From the NCBI RefSeq assembly GCF_015910445.1, contig NZ_CP048882.1, positions 5,453,501-5,517,500 on the forward strand: a DNA stretch of 64,000 bases. Direction: 5' to 3'. How positions within the stretch are numbered: position 1 is the stretch's first letter; every line of letters begins with the position of its first letter. This DNA comes from Streptomyces bathyalis (GTDB lineage: Bacteria > Actinomycetota > Actinomycetes > Streptomycetales > Streptomycetaceae). Under the pieces are notes generated by a model. The model did no database searches, had not been told where the DNA came from, and saw only the letters and a list, made by a program, of their open reading frames with translations. Below are positions 1 through 8,787 of this stretch, one piece after another. The position numbers and the translations under genes are program-made.

Positions 1-1072
1 CGATGTCGGCGAGCTGGTAGCGCTCGCGGGCGGCGGGCCCGGCGACCCAGACCTCGTCGTAGGCCTTGGCGTAGGGGTTGCAGGAGGAGAGTTTGTCGCT
101 CTCACCGTGGTTGATGAAGGCGTGCTTGATCGTGGGGATGCGCAGCACCTGCGACGTCTTGCCCGAGTTCGCCGGGTGCAGCATCACCTTCAGCGTCGAG
201 TGCTCCAGGTGCATCAGGTGAGCGACCTTCGGGATGCAGATGATCGGGACGTCCGTCGCCTCGATCTTCTGCACCATGAAGCGCTCGCGGAGCACGATGA
301 TCGGATTCCCGTCGAGCTGGGCGAGCGTGGAGAGCCACATGTTCGCCTGGTACGCGGAGGTGGTGCCGCCGGAGAAGTACATGCCGACGGTGGGCTTGTA
401 CTCGGCCAGCCAGCGGCCGAGCCACTCCAGCGCCTGCTGCTCGTTCGCGTGCCGCTTCTTCGGCAGCATCCAGGTGCCCAGGTAGACGGCGCCGCCGAGG
501 GAGAGCGCGATGCTCAGGCCGAGGCCGATGATGCCCCAGACCTCGGAGGCCAGGGCTGCGCTGAGCATCAGCCCGACGGTGCCGGGGATGGAGAACCGCA
601 GCAGGCGGCGGCTGGGCTGGCGGGCCAGCAGACGCGGCGGCGCGATCGTCAGCCGCAGGTCCGAGGCGTCGATGTTGCGGGTGAGGATCGGCAGAGTGCG
701 GCTGCGTCGCACGAACTGGGCGACGGCCTGGCACAGGAAGTGGGTCGCGTAGGCGGCCAGCAGCAGAAGCGTCAGGGGGCGCTCGATGTCCGGCGGGACG
801 TCGGGGATGCGCACCAGACCGATGACGATGAGCATGTCGCGCAGCAGCTGGCGGGTCGTGACGTCGAAACGGACCTTGCCGAGCAGGGCGAGCAGGCCGG
901 GCTGTTTGTGCGTGAGATAGATGTCGAGCGTGATCCCCGCCAACGAGGCGACGATGAAGACGGGCACGTTCGGCAGCAGCGCGCCCGCGAGCTGTGCGGC
1001 GTAGAAGACCGACAGCGCGAGCAGCGCCGTCAGCTGGACGGCGCGTCGGGGGGAGAGACCGGCAGAGGGCAC
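1..1072 (-). CDS. CDP-glycerol glycerophosphotransferase-like membrane protein (C-terminus outside window)
   Basis: The frame is open from a GTG at 1072 to the window edge, giving 357 residues of a longer protein. AGGAG lies 9 bases before the GTG, which decided the start. The first ~215 residues hold several hydrophobic segments (for example LTLLLLAAYATHFLCQ and SIALSLGGAVYLG). A soluble part follows, with HAFINHGESDKL near residue 317 and a KAYDEVWVAGPAARERY block. A His-Gly followed by a 'which object is this' block of this kind is typical of the TagB/TagF CDP-glycerol glycerophosphotransferase family, which builds teichoic-acid-like polymers at the membrane. It is divergent from proB. The LCP transferase gene at 12389 may attach the product, but that link is inference. 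The acceptor and the true substrate cannot be told from this fragment. Confidence 0.6.
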   Translation of the reverse strand, partial: MPSAGLSPRRAVQLTALLALSVFYAAQLAGALLPNVPVFIVASLAGITLDIYLTHKQPGLLALLGKVRFDVTTRQLLRDMLIVIGLVRIPDVPPDIERPLTLLLLAAYATHFLCQAVAQFVRRSRTLPILTRNIDASDLRLTIAPPRLLARQPSRRLLRFSIPGTVGLMLSAALASEVWGIIGLGLSIALSLGGAVYLGTWMLPKKRHANEQQALEWLGRWLAEYKPTVGMYFSGGTTSAYQANMWLSTLAQLDGNPIIVLRERFMVQKIEATDVPIICIPKVAHLMHLEHSTLKVMLHPANSGKTSQVLRIPTIKHAFINHGESDKLSSCNPYAKAYDEVWVAGPAARERYQLADI

Positions 1073-1583
1073 GGGACTGGACTCCTGGCAGGAGGTCGAG
1101 GGTCTGGACGGAAACCGGCCGGTGGGGGTGGCGGCCGTGGTCGACCACTGACCGTATGCCGGGCACGGGTGCGGTGACAATCTGCGTCGGGGTGTCCGGA
1201 GCCGATACGCGGACAAAGGTCATTATCCCCACCCGTCCACTGGTCGGAACGGATGAGCGGACCCGGCCGGTACTCCCGTAGATTGCGAAGACGGGGCTCC
1301 GGAACGCGTGTGAGGCGGCGCCGTGCGGAACGCCGCGGAATCAGCGGCACATCGGGACCGTACGTGACGCATCCGCACGGTGCGGGCCATACGGGGCGCA
1401 AGAAGCTCAAGAAGAACGGATACGTCTGTGCGGCACGGAACGCCCAGGCGTGACAGAGGAACAGGCAGGCAGCGGGACGTGGGCACCAGTACGGCAGCGG
1501 GCTCGGGCGACTCCGGCAGGGACGACTCCGCGACGGGCACCCGTGGCGCACCGCACGGCGAGGGAAGCGGGGGACGCGCGGAC
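1073..1583. other. Divergent intergenic region before proB
   Basis: About 510 bases separate the GTG of the minus-strand membrane gene from the chosen proB start. TAGATT at 1278-1283 could be a -10 element for rightward transcription. If proB instead starts at the in-frame GTG 1479, the last ~105 bases are coding. I see no RNA gene or strong palindrome here. Confidence 0.35.
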
Positions 1584-2711
1584 GTGACGGGTGCGCGGCG
1601 CATCGTCGTCAAGGTCGGATCCTCCTCGCTGACCACGGCCGCCGGCGGCCTGGACGCGGACCGCGTCGACGCGCTCGTCGACGTACTGGCCAAGCATGCA
1701 GGACCGGCGGACGGCGCGACGGGCTCCCCGCAGCGGGAGATCGTCCTCGTCTCCTCCGGCGCGATCGCGGCGGGTCTCGCGCCGCTGGGCCTGCCGAAGC
1801 GTCCCCGCGATCTGGCCCGTCAGCAGGCGGCGGCCAGCGTGGGGCAGGGGCTCCTGGTCGCCCGCTACACCGCCTCGTTCGCGCGCTACGGGCGCCGCGT
1901 CGGGCAGGTGCTGCTCACCTCCGACGACACCAGCCGGCGTGCCCACTACCGCAACGCCTACCGCACGTTGGAGCAGTTGCTGGCCATGGGCGCGGTGCCC
2001 GTCGTCAACGAGAACGACACCGTCGCCACCGAGGAGATCCGGTTCGGCGACAACGACAGGCTCGCCGCGCTCGTCGCCCATCTCGTACGGGCCGACCTGC
2101 TGGTGCTGCTCTCCGACGTCGACGGCCTCTACGACGGCAACCCGGCTTCACCCGGCACCTCCCGCATCACCGAGGTGACGGGCCCGGGGGACCTGGAGGG
2201 CGTCGAGATCGGCAGCGCGGGCAGCGCGGGCCTCGGAAGCGGCGGCATGGTGACCAAGGTCGAGGCCGCCCGCATCGCCGCGGCGGCGGGTGTGCCGGTG
2301 GTGCTCGCGTCCGCCACGCACGCCGCGGACGCGCTGGCGGGCCGCGGCACCGGCACGTACTTCCACCGGACGGGCCGCCGAGCCGCCGGCCGGCTGCTGT
2401 GGCTCGCGCACGCCTCGACGCCGCGGGGTGCGCTGACGCTGGACGACGGCGCCGTACGGGCGGTCGTGCAGCGGCGCAGCTCGCTCCTGGCGGCGGGAAT
2501 CGCGGGGGTCGAGGGCGATTTCGCGGCGGGTGACCCCGTCGAACTGCGCGACGAGCGCGGGGTGGCCGTCGCCCGGGGCCTGGTCAACTTCGACGCCAAG
2601 GAGATCCCGCAGCTGCTGGGACGCTCGACGCCGGAGCTGGCCAGGGAGCTGGGCCCGGCGTACGAGCGGGAGATCGTGCACCGGGACGACCTGGTGCTGC
2701 TCGACTCCTGA
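1584..2711 (+). CDS. proB: Glutamate 5-kinase
   Basis: Phosphorylates L-glutamate to gamma-glutamyl phosphate, the first step of proline synthesis in the cytosol. The N-terminal amino-acid-kinase fold opens with RRIVVKVGSSSLTT (catalytic Lys10), followed by LVSSGAIAAG, VNENDTVATEEIRFGDND and the GGMVTKVEAA block. A PUA domain occupies roughly the last 90 residues. The GTG at 1584 gives 375 residues, close to the family length of about 370, and is preceded by a GGGGGA stretch. An in-frame GTG at 1479 would add a low-complexity 35-residue extension and is judged less likely. Its partner proA lies 3.7 kb downstream, separated by four genes, so the two are not one operon here. Confidence 0.95.
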   Translation: MTGARRIVVKVGSSSLTTAAGGLDADRVDALVDVLAKHAGPADGATGSPQREIVLVSSGAIAAGLAPLGLPKRPRDLARQQAAASVGQGLLVARYTASFARYGRRVGQVLLTSDDTSRRAHYRNAYRTLEQLLAMGAVPVVNENDTVATEEIRFGDNDRLAALVAHLVRADLLVLLSDVDGLYDGNPASPGTSRITEVTGPGDLEGVEIGSAGSAGLGSGGMVTKVEAARIAAAAGVPVVLASATHAADALAGRGTGTYFHRTGRRAAGRLLWLAHASTPRGALTLDDGAVRAVVQRRSSLLAAGIAGVEGDFAAGDPVELRDERGVAVARGLVNFDAKEIPQLLGRSTPELARELGPAYEREIVHRDDLVLLDS

Positions 2712-3005
2712 AATCCCCCGCCACGTGCGCGAACCCGACCCGCAGCCGCCCTGAGGAACCCCGGTCCGCGCACTCGCGCGGGCGCACGCCCGCTCTCCGC
2801 GCCGTGGCGTGAAATGTTCGTGTAAAGGGCGGGGGAGTGGTGTCCGAACCGTCATCGGCCGGGAGAAAAGACCAGCCTTTCCACGGACACCTTCCCGAAA
2901 ACGGCCACGCGGCCGGTCCCGGGCTGGTCAACTTTGTAGAGGGGGTCGTGCAGCAGGTGAGCGACGCCCGGAACCGAGAGCATCCACCGGACGAGGAGGC
3001 CACCC

Positions 3006-3422
3006 GTGAGACGGCTGGTCAGCGTTGACACAGAGCAGCGGGCCGAATCACGTGCGGGCGCGGGTGTGGAAAGGCGTGAACACGCCAGGTTGTGGCACAT
3101 CACACTGAGCGTTGCCGGCGAGGAGGCGCCGCTCAAAGAGGTGCGGCGCGCTCTGGAACAGCTTGCTTACGACCATCCTTTCCTTCTGAACAGCCGGTAT
3201 GCGAACGATCACGCTGAGATCCGCTACTGGGAAGAGGCCCGCGACCTGCACGACGCCGCCGCTGTCGCGCTGCGGCTGTGGGGGGAGCACCGCAATTCGG
3301 CGCAGCTTCCGCCGTGGGAGATCGTCGGCCTCGAGGTCATCGGGCGCGAGACGTACCACCAGCGGGTGGCCGAGGGGTACGGCCCGCCGCCCGCCGCCTC
3401 CATGGGAGTTCACCCCTTCTAG
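3006..3422 (+). CDS. Conserved hypothetical protein, 138 aa
   Basis: GTG start with a strong GAGGAGG ribosome site just upstream (about 2992-2998). The protein has a variable, charged first ~25 residues. A well-ordered mixed alpha/beta body follows, with LWHITLSVAGEEAP, AEIRYWEEARDLHDAAA and PPWEIVGLEVIGRETYH, ending in PPPAASMGVHPF. No signal peptide or membrane segment is visible. I recall very similar small proteins between proB and proA in streptomycetes but know of no assigned function. It is convergent with the response regulator gene at 3524 and separated from proB by about 290 bases, so it is probably transcribed on its own. Confidence 0.8.
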   Translation: MRRLVSVDTEQRAESRAGAGVERREHARLWHITLSVAGEEAPLKEVRRALEQLAYDHPFLLNSRYANDHAEIRYWEEARDLHDAAAVALRLWGEHRNSAQLPPWEIVGLEVIGRETYHQRVAEGYGPPPAASMGVHPF

Positions 3423-3523
3423 GCCCACGCGCCCGTGCCACGCTTCCGGGCGACGCGCCGCAAGGCCGTTTCAGGCCGACCTGCGTGCCCGCCCCAGGTC
3501 AAGAAGTGACGGCCCTCTGGTCA

Positions 3524-4201
3524 TCACGCGCCGACGACGCCGGCGTCGTGGGCGATCAGTCCGGCCTGCGTCCGGTTCACACAGCCCAACTTGTCCAGCA
3601 CGCGCGAGACATATCCCTTGACCGTGGCCTCCGAGAGGTACAACCGCGCCGCGATCCGCGCGTTGGGCATCCCCTCCCCGAGGCAGGCGAGCACCTCGGC
3701 CTCCCGCTCGGTCAGGGAACCAATGAGCTCGCGCGCCCGATCGCGTGCCGAGTGGCTGTCGGAGGACGCCGCGACCAGCCGCCGTGCGGCAGCGGCGGAG
3801 AGCACGGTGTGCCCTTCGGCGGCCACGCGTACGAGTCCGATCAGATCCTCCGGCGGCGTGGACTTGACGAGGAACCCCACGGCGCCCGCCCGCAGCGCGC
3901 GCAGCACGTACTGGTCGGCGTCGAAGGTCGTCAGCACCACGACGGCCGGGGCGTCGGCCAGTTCACGGATCCGCTCGATCGCTGTCAGCCCGTCGACGCC
4001 AGGCATGCGCAGATCCATGAGCGCGACGTCGGGTCTGCTCCGTACGACCGCCTCGACCCCCGCCGCTCCGTCGTGCGCCTCCTCGACCACCTCGATGTCG
4101 TTCGCGGAACCGAGGATGGTCCGCAGGAAGCCGCACACCATCGGCTCGTCGTCCACGACGGCCACGCGGATGGTCCGTCCTGCGGCACCGGTTCCCGTCA
4201 C
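3524..4201 (-). CDS. NarL/FixJ-type response regulator
   Basis: A 225-residue protein with a receiver domain (IRVAVVDDEP, phospho-acceptor Asp63 in LMDLRMPGVDG, and FLVKS carrying the conserved Lys). A C-terminal LuxR-type helix-turn-helix follows (LTEREAEVLACLGEGMPN ... LYLSEATVKGYVSRVLDKLG). It is a DNA-binding transcription factor activated by phosphorylation. The GTG at 4201 starts only 4 bases after the stop of the histidine kinase gene at 4206, so the two are translationally coupled and should be a cognate pair. The target genes are unknown. The divergent YceI gene at 5719 is the nearest candidate. Confidence 0.9.
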   Translation of the reverse strand: MTGTGAAGRTIRVAVVDDEPMVCGFLRTILGSANDIEVVEEAHDGAAGVEAVVRSRPDVALMDLRMPGVDGLTAIERIRELADAPAVVVLTTFDADQYVLRALRAGAVGFLVKSTPPEDLIGLVRVAAEGHTVLSAAAARRLVAASSDSHSARDRARELIGSLTEREAEVLACLGEGMPNARIAARLYLSEATVKGYVSRVLDKLGCVNRTQAGLIAHDAGVVGA

Positions 4202-4205
4202 GCTG

Positions 4206-5540
4206 CTACACCGCCGCTTCGACGGTCGGCACATACGCGGGCAACGTGGCCTCGACGCTGAAGCCGCCGTCCGGTGACGGCCCGGCCCGCAAGGTGCCCT
4301 GCACCAGTTCCAGGCGCCGACGCAGGCCCGCGAGGCCGAGGCCGGAGCCCGTGCCGACGAGCGCGGCGGCGGTGGCGGCGACATCGGCGGTGGCCGCCGC
4401 GGATGCTGGCACCGGGGCCGCCCTGACTGCCTCGGCCGTGGCGCCGCAGGTGGCGCCCGTGCCGGCGCCGGCGAGAGCACCTTCCGCGCTTTTCCCCGGG
4501 GGTGGTGTGTTGCGGATTGTGAGCCGCACCTGCGTCTCGCGGTACTCGACATGCACGGTCACCTGTGCGCCGGGCGCGTGCTTGCGGGCATTGGTCAGCG
4601 CCTCCCGCACCACGCGGTACGCGGTGCGCCCCACGACGGGTGAGGCGAGCGTCCTGTCCCCGTCCTCGACGAGTTCGGCCGGAGTTCCCACTGCCGCGGA
4701 TTCGGCCACCAGCCCGGCGAGACCCGCCACCGACTCCGTCGAGGAATGCTCGTCCGGGTCCCTGCGCAGGATGCCGACCAGGTCGCGCAGTTCCTCCAGC
4801 GCCTGGCAGCCCGCCGCGCGGAGCTCTTCTGCGGCCTGCCTGGTCGCCTCGTCCGGGGCCGTCATGCGCAGGGCACCGGCCTGCAGCGCCATCAGGCTCA
4901 CCCTGTGCGTCACCACGTCGTGCATCTCGCCGGCCAGCCGGGCCCGTTCCTCGGCGCGGGCACGCTCGGCCAGGAGGTGACGCTCCCGCTCCGCGCGCTC
5001 GGCGCGTTCCGTCAGCGCCCGCACCAGACGCCTGCGGGCCTCGAAGTACAGCGCCAGCAGAGGTCCCACAGCGGTGCGCAGCAGGCCGATCGTGACGACC
5101 GTGAACGACGCCTCCCACGGGCGTGCGACGACGAAGGTGAAGAGGGCGAGGGCAAGGAAGGCGGTGCGGCGGTCTCCTGGCCGGTAGAAGACCGGACCGT
5201 ATGCGGCCAGCGCCGTCGAGAGGGGCGCCCACACGTTCCACTTCTCCGCGGGCGTCAGAACCCCTGCGGGCGAGATCAGCAGCGTCACGGTGAGCGTGAA
5301 CCCGCCCAGGACGGCGACGACCGTGATCGGAGCGCGGCGGCGGAAGACGAGCGAGCCGCACGCGGCGGCCTGTACACCCAGCAGGATCCAGGCCAGGGTC
5401 CCCGGACGCCGGGGCCACCAGCTCTCACCGGCGAGCGTCAGCCCGGTGTCCAGCAGTACGAAGAAGACCGCGAGGCCGGCGTCCACAGCCCGGCGGTGAC
5501 GGCTCAGGCTGTGCCACGGTCCACACCGCCCCTTTGTCAT
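4206..5540 (-). CDS. Sensor histidine kinase of the HisKA_3 family
   Basis: 444 residues from the ATG at 5540. The first ~165 residues carry about five membrane segments (AGLAVFFVLLDTGLTL, ITVVAVLGGFTLTVTLLI, LALFTFVVA and others). An arginine/glutamate-rich coiled coil leads to the dimerisation/phospho-acceptor box EMHDVVTHRVSLM (His207). The ATPase domain shows VVREALTNARKHAPG and GSGLGLAGLRRRLELV. Between these two boxes is an Ala/Gly-rich insertion of about 55 residues where an ATP lid would be expected. The start sits exactly 6 nt after a minus-strand TACCGT (5552-5547), suggesting a leaderless mRNA. It is paired with the regulator at 3524. Confidence 0.9.
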   Translation of the reverse strand: MTKGRCGPWHSLSRHRRAVDAGLAVFFVLLDTGLTLAGESWWPRRPGTLAWILLGVQAAACGSLVFRRRAPITVVAVLGGFTLTVTLLISPAGVLTPAEKWNVWAPLSTALAAYGPVFYRPGDRRTAFLALALFTFVVARPWEASFTVVTIGLLRTAVGPLLALYFEARRRLVRALTERAERAERERHLLAERARAEERARLAGEMHDVVTHRVSLMALQAGALRMTAPDEATRQAAEELRAAGCQALEELRDLVGILRRDPDEHSSTESVAGLAGLVAESAAVGTPAELVEDGDRTLASPVVGRTAYRVVREALTNARKHAPGAQVTVHVEYRETQVRLTIRNTPPPGKSAEGALAGAGTGATCGATAEAVRAAPVPASAAATADVAATAAALVGTGSGLGLAGLRRRLELVQGTLRAGPSPDGGFSVEATLPAYVPTVEAAV

Positions 5541-5546
5541 GGCAAC

Positions 5547-5552
5547 ACGGTA
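5547..5552 (-). promoter_or_regulatory. Putative -10 element (TACCGT) for leaderless histidine kinase mRNA
   Basis: On the minus strand TACCGT is followed by six bases and then the ATG at 5540. No Shine-Dalgarno sequence is present. No good -35 was found. Confidence 0.45.
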
Positions 5553-5718
5553 TGTCAGCCCGGCGCGCAGGGAGTTCGCCGTGGGGCGACCCGGAACGAT
5601 CGGCGGGTGAGGCACCCTACGAAAGTCGTATGCCTCCCGCGGCGGGCGGCCTTCCGTCTCACGAGGAGCCGACGGTCCGCCCTGCCGCGGCATGGACCCG
5701 CCGGCGTCCACTAGGGGC

Positions 5719-6255
5719 ATGGAAACCGAACAGGAACGCAGCAGGACGGCTCCCAGGGCGCCCCGGGCGGGCCGCTACGAGATCGACACCGGCAGCTCCG
5801 TGCTCGAGTTCACCACCCGGCACGTCTTCGGGCTTCTGCCGGTGAGGGGCACGTTCGCCATCCGGGCGGGGACCGTCGACGTCACCGAGCCTCTCGCCGC
5901 CTCCCGGATCCACGCGGAGATCGCGGCGGCAGGATTCGACACGGGGAACCGCTCACGGGACGCCGCCGTACGGTCGCGGCGGTTCCTCGACGCCGATCGG
6001 CACCCTCTCATCACCTTCGACGCCGACGCCCTGGAGGAGACGGCGGACGGGGCGCGCATCACGGGGACGCTCACAGCGTCGGGCGTCAGCACGCTCGTGA
6101 GCCTGACGGCCGGGGAGTGCACGGTGACGCCGCGGGGGTTCACCGTCCGCGCCACGGCCCGTGTCGACCGCAAGGATTTCGGGGTGACCGCGTCTCCCGG
6201 GATGGCCGGGCGCCACCTGGACGTCGTCCTGCGCATCAGGTGCGTGCAGGTCTGA
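5719..6255 (+). CDS. YceI-like domain protein
   Basis: About 178 residues. After a polar N-terminus it shows the YceI pattern: AGRYEIDTGSSVLEFTTRHVFG, GTFAIRAGTVDVTEP, SRIHAEIAAAGFDTGN, a DRHPLITFDAD segment and GMAGRHLDVVLRIR at the end. YceI proteins form a lipocalin-like barrel that binds isoprenoid lipids, and the ligand here is unknown. There is no signal peptide, so it is probably cytoplasmic. The ATG at 5719 was chosen because the conserved domain starts about 15 residues later. An in-frame ATG at 5692 is possible, and neither has a convincing ribosome site. It is divergent from the two-component system. Confidence 0.8.
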   Translation: METEQERSRTAPRAPRAGRYEIDTGSSVLEFTTRHVFGLLPVRGTFAIRAGTVDVTEPLAASRIHAEIAAAGFDTGNRSRDAAVRSRRFLDADRHPLITFDADALEETADGARITGTLTASGVSTLVSLTAGECTVTPRGFTVRATARVDRKDFGVTASPGMAGRHLDVVLRIRCVQV

Positions 6256-6354
6256 CAGGGGGCGCAGCCAGGGGGAAGGGGGCGGTCGCCGGTACGGGGG
6301 TCCGGCGGCCGTCCCGCACGGTGGACGGCGGGGCGCCTCCGCCGCGCCCGTCGT

Positions 6355-6360
6355 TAAGCT
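6355..6360 (+). promoter_or_regulatory. Putative -10 element (TAAGCT) for proA
   Basis: TAAGCT is followed by seven bases (CGGAGAC) and the proA ATG. The GGAG in the gap could also serve as a ribosome site for a longer transcript. Confidence 0.4.
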
Positions 6361-6367
6361 CGGAGAC

Positions 6368-7630
6368 ATGAGCGCAACGCAGAATTCGCCCGTCACCGAG
6401 ACCGCCCGCCGCGCGAAGGAGGCCGCCGCCGAACTCGCCCCGCTGCCGCGCACGGCACGGGACGCGGCGCTGCTCGCCGTCGCCGACGCGCTCATCGCCC
6501 GTACGGACGAGATCGTCGCCGCCAACGCCGCCGACATCGACAAGGCCCGCGCCGCCGGGACGCCGGACGCCATCGTCGACCGCCTGACGCTCACCCCGGA
6601 ACGCATCGCGGCCATCGCCTCCGACGTGCGCGACGTGGTCGCCCTTCCCGACCCCGTCGGCGAGGTCGTGCGCGGCTCGACACTGCCCAACGGGCTCGAA
6701 CTGCGCCAGGTGCGCGTGCCCCTCGGCGTCGTCGGGATCATCTACGAGGCACGCCCCAACGTCACCGTCGACGCCGCCGCGCTGTGCCTGAAGTCCGGCA
6801 ACGCGGTGCTGCTGCGCGGCTCCTCCTCCGCGTACGCCTCGAACGGTGCCCTCGTCGAGGTGCTGCGTGACGCCGTCGCGGGTGCCGGCGTGCCCGCCGA
6901 CGCCGTGCAGCTCGTACCGGGCGAGAGCAGGGACAGCGTCCGTGAACTCATGCGCGCCCGCGGCCTGGTGGACGTGCTGATTCCGCGCGGCGGGGCCTCG
7001 CTCATCCGTTCCGTGGTCGAGGAGTCCACGGTCCCCGTCATCGAGACCGGTGTCGGCAACTGCCATGTGTACATCGACGAGGCCGCCGACCTCGAGACCG
7101 CCGTCGCGATCCTCGTCAACTCCAAGGCGCAGCGCCCAAGTGTCTGCAACGCCGCCGAGACCGTCCTCGTACACGAAGGTGTGGCGGCGGAGTTCCTGCC
7201 GCTCGCCGTCGAGGCCCTCGCCGAGGCGGGCGTGACGGTGCACGGCGACGAGGCGTGGCAGAAGGCGGGCGCGCAGGTCGTCCCCGCCACCGACGAGGAC
7301 TGGGGCACCGAGTACCTCTCGTACGACATCGCCGCGGCCGTCGTGCCGTCACTGGACGCCGCGGTGCGGCACATCCGCGAGTGGAGTTCGGGTCACACGG
7401 AGGCGATCGTCACCGGCGACACCGCGGCCGCGCGCCGCTTCACATCGCTGGTCGATTCGACCGCCGTGATGGTCAATGCGTCCACACGTTTCACGGACGG
7501 CGGCCAGTTCGGTTTCGGGGCCGAGATCGGCATCTCCACGCAGAAGCTGCACGCACGCGGCCCGATGGGCCTGCCCGAGCTGACCTCCACGAAGTACGTG
7601 GTCACGGGGGACGGTCACACCCGCGGTTAG
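6368..7630 (+). CDS. proA: Gamma-glutamyl phosphate reductase
   Basis: NADPH-dependent reduction of gamma-glutamyl phosphate to glutamate-5-semialdehyde, the second step of proline synthesis. The 420-residue length is normal for the family. Visible family blocks are VPLGVVGIIYEARPNVTVDA, the nucleotide-binding SGNAVLLRGSSSA, and the catalytic Cys260 in PSVCNAAETVLVH. The C-terminal GGQFGFGAEIGISTQKLHARGPMGL is also present as two adjacent segments. The start ATG lies 7 bases after TAAGCT. It is separated from proB by an accessory regulator pair and a YceI gene. The next gene begins 96 bases downstream with its own apparent promoter. Confidence 0.97.
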   Translation: MSATQNSPVTETARRAKEAAAELAPLPRTARDAALLAVADALIARTDEIVAANAADIDKARAAGTPDAIVDRLTLTPERIAAIASDVRDVVALPDPVGEVVRGSTLPNGLELRQVRVPLGVVGIIYEARPNVTVDAAALCLKSGNAVLLRGSSSAYASNGALVEVLRDAVAGAGVPADAVQLVPGESRDSVRELMRARGLVDVLIPRGGASLIRSVVEESTVPVIETGVGNCHVYIDEAADLETAVAILVNSKAQRPSVCNAAETVLVHEGVAAEFLPLAVEALAEAGVTVHGDEAWQKAGAQVVPATDEDWGTEYLSYDIAAAVVPSLDAAVRHIREWSSGHTEAIVTGDTAAARRFTSLVDSTAVMVNASTRFTDGGQFGFGAEIGISTQKLHARGPMGLPELTSTKYVVTGDGHTRG

Positions 7631-7713
7631 TGCATGCGGCGCCGTCATGGGGGGCGGTTGCGCATGTTCTGACGGAATCCCGCTTCTCCCTGCCCTTATT
7701 GACCACAAAGGTC

Positions 7714-7719
7714 TACGCT
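7714..7719 (+). promoter_or_regulatory. Putative -10 element (TACGCT), leaderless start at 7726
   Basis: TACGCT is followed by exactly six bases and the GTG. No ribosome site is present. A TTGACC at 7699-7704 is too close to act as its -35. Confidence 0.45.
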
Positions 7720-7725
7720 GACAGC

Positions 7726-8628
7726 GTGCCGGACGACGTGGGGGGCCAGCCGTTCCCGGACGGCGAGGAGCCCGAGTACCGCTACGGGGCCGCGGACGAG
7801 GAGTTCGCCGCCCTGGTGCTCGACGAGGACTTCGTACGGTCAGCGGTCATTCACGAGCCCACCGCCGTCGAACGCATATTGGCGGCCGCGCAGTCGCACG
7901 CCGAGAGCGAGACTGTCCGCGGCTTCGAGGACGGCTATGGGTACGGGCCGGGCACCGAGGGCGAGTTCGGCCTGGACGAGGACGATCCGGACGGAACCGG
8001 AGACCCGGACGGGCTGGCCGGCGCGGAGGATCCGGACGACGACGATGACGAGGGGCGTTTCGACCGCTCCGACTACACCGAATACCTGGAGTCGTCCGAG
8101 GGGGACGAGTACGACCACTACGGGCCGCACGAGTCGTACGGGCCGTACGGGCCGTACAACTACAACCCCAACTCCTTCGGCGACACCGGCCATTACGCCC
8201 CGTACCAGTACGGCCGATTTGTCGACTACGACCAGCAGGACCAGTACGGGCAGTACATCCGATTCGGCATCAACCGCCGCTACGACCCCCGTTTCGACCT
8301 GGGGGAGGAGCACGGTTCCGACTACCGCCGCCAGGGCGAACGCCGCTCCGAAAACCGCCGCTCGGGGCGCGGGAAGCACGGTGCCGCCCCGCGCCGCCGC
8401 GTCTACCGCGGCCACATGCGGTGGCAGCGGCCCGTCGCGTGGCTGCTGGCCCTGGTGATGGGCATCGGCATGGTCGCCCTCGCGCTCGGCGCGGTCTACC
8501 GGGGGACCTCGCAGCAGCGGCAGGACCCTTCGCCTCCGCCCGCGACGACCGATGTCGACTCCTCCGGCAAGGACCAGGACGGCGCGCAGCGGACACCGGA
8601 CGTCCCCGCGCAGCCCAAGTCCGGCTGA
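7726..8628 (+). CDS. Single-span membrane protein with acidic, Tyr-rich cytoplasmic domain
   Basis: 300 residues from a GTG. The first ~65 residues contain a motif shared with the next gene: a DExF(V/I)(R/K)xAxxxE...ER pattern, here LVLDEDFVRSAVIHE then VERI. A strongly acidic stretch follows (EDPDDDDDEGRF), then Tyr/Gly/Pro repeats (YGPYGPYNYNPNS) and a basic stretch before one membrane helix near residues 240-260 (PVAWLLALVMGIGMVALALG). The C-terminal ~35 residues would lie outside. I do not recognise a catalytic domain. Its position among cell-envelope genes suggests an envelope or sporulation role, which is inference. The frame stays open far upstream, but composition and the -10 spacing support this start. 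Confidence 0.75.
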   Translation: MPDDVGGQPFPDGEEPEYRYGAADEEFAALVLDEDFVRSAVIHEPTAVERILAAAQSHAESETVRGFEDGYGYGPGTEGEFGLDEDDPDGTGDPDGLAGAEDPDDDDDEGRFDRSDYTEYLESSEGDEYDHYGPHESYGPYGPYNYNPNSFGDTGHYAPYQYGRFVDYDQQDQYGQYIRFGINRRYDPRFDLGEEHGSDYRRQGERRSENRRSGRGKHGAAPRRRVYRGHMRWQRPVAWLLALVMGIGMVALALGAVYRGTSQQRQDPSPPPATTDVDSSGKDQDGAQRTPDVPAQPKSG

Positions 8629-8753
8629 GACCCGCCACCCGGCGCGCGTACGGGTGCACGCCGCGCGGACCGTACGGTCACCGGCTCGTCACGCCGGGGC
8701 GACAAGGTGTTCACGAACACGCGCATCCGCCAGGTTGTCGGCGCACAGAAGCG

Positions 8754-8781
8754 TTTACGGAGAGCCGGGCGGACCTACTCT
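8754..8781 (+). promoter_or_regulatory. Putative promoter TTTACG-N16-TACTCT, leaderless start at 8788
   Basis: The -35-like TTTACG is at 8754-8759 and the -10 TACTCT at 8776-8781, with a 16 bp spacer. The ATG follows after six bases, so the predicted +1 falls on or next to the start codon. Confidence 0.5.
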
Positions 8782-8787
8782 GTTGGT

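Noticed and set aside
102..1232. Alternative frames at the left edge on both strands
   Set aside because: Their translations are Arg/Ala/Pro-rich without order. The frame from GTG 1072 has membrane helices, a ribosome site and a recognisable family motif.
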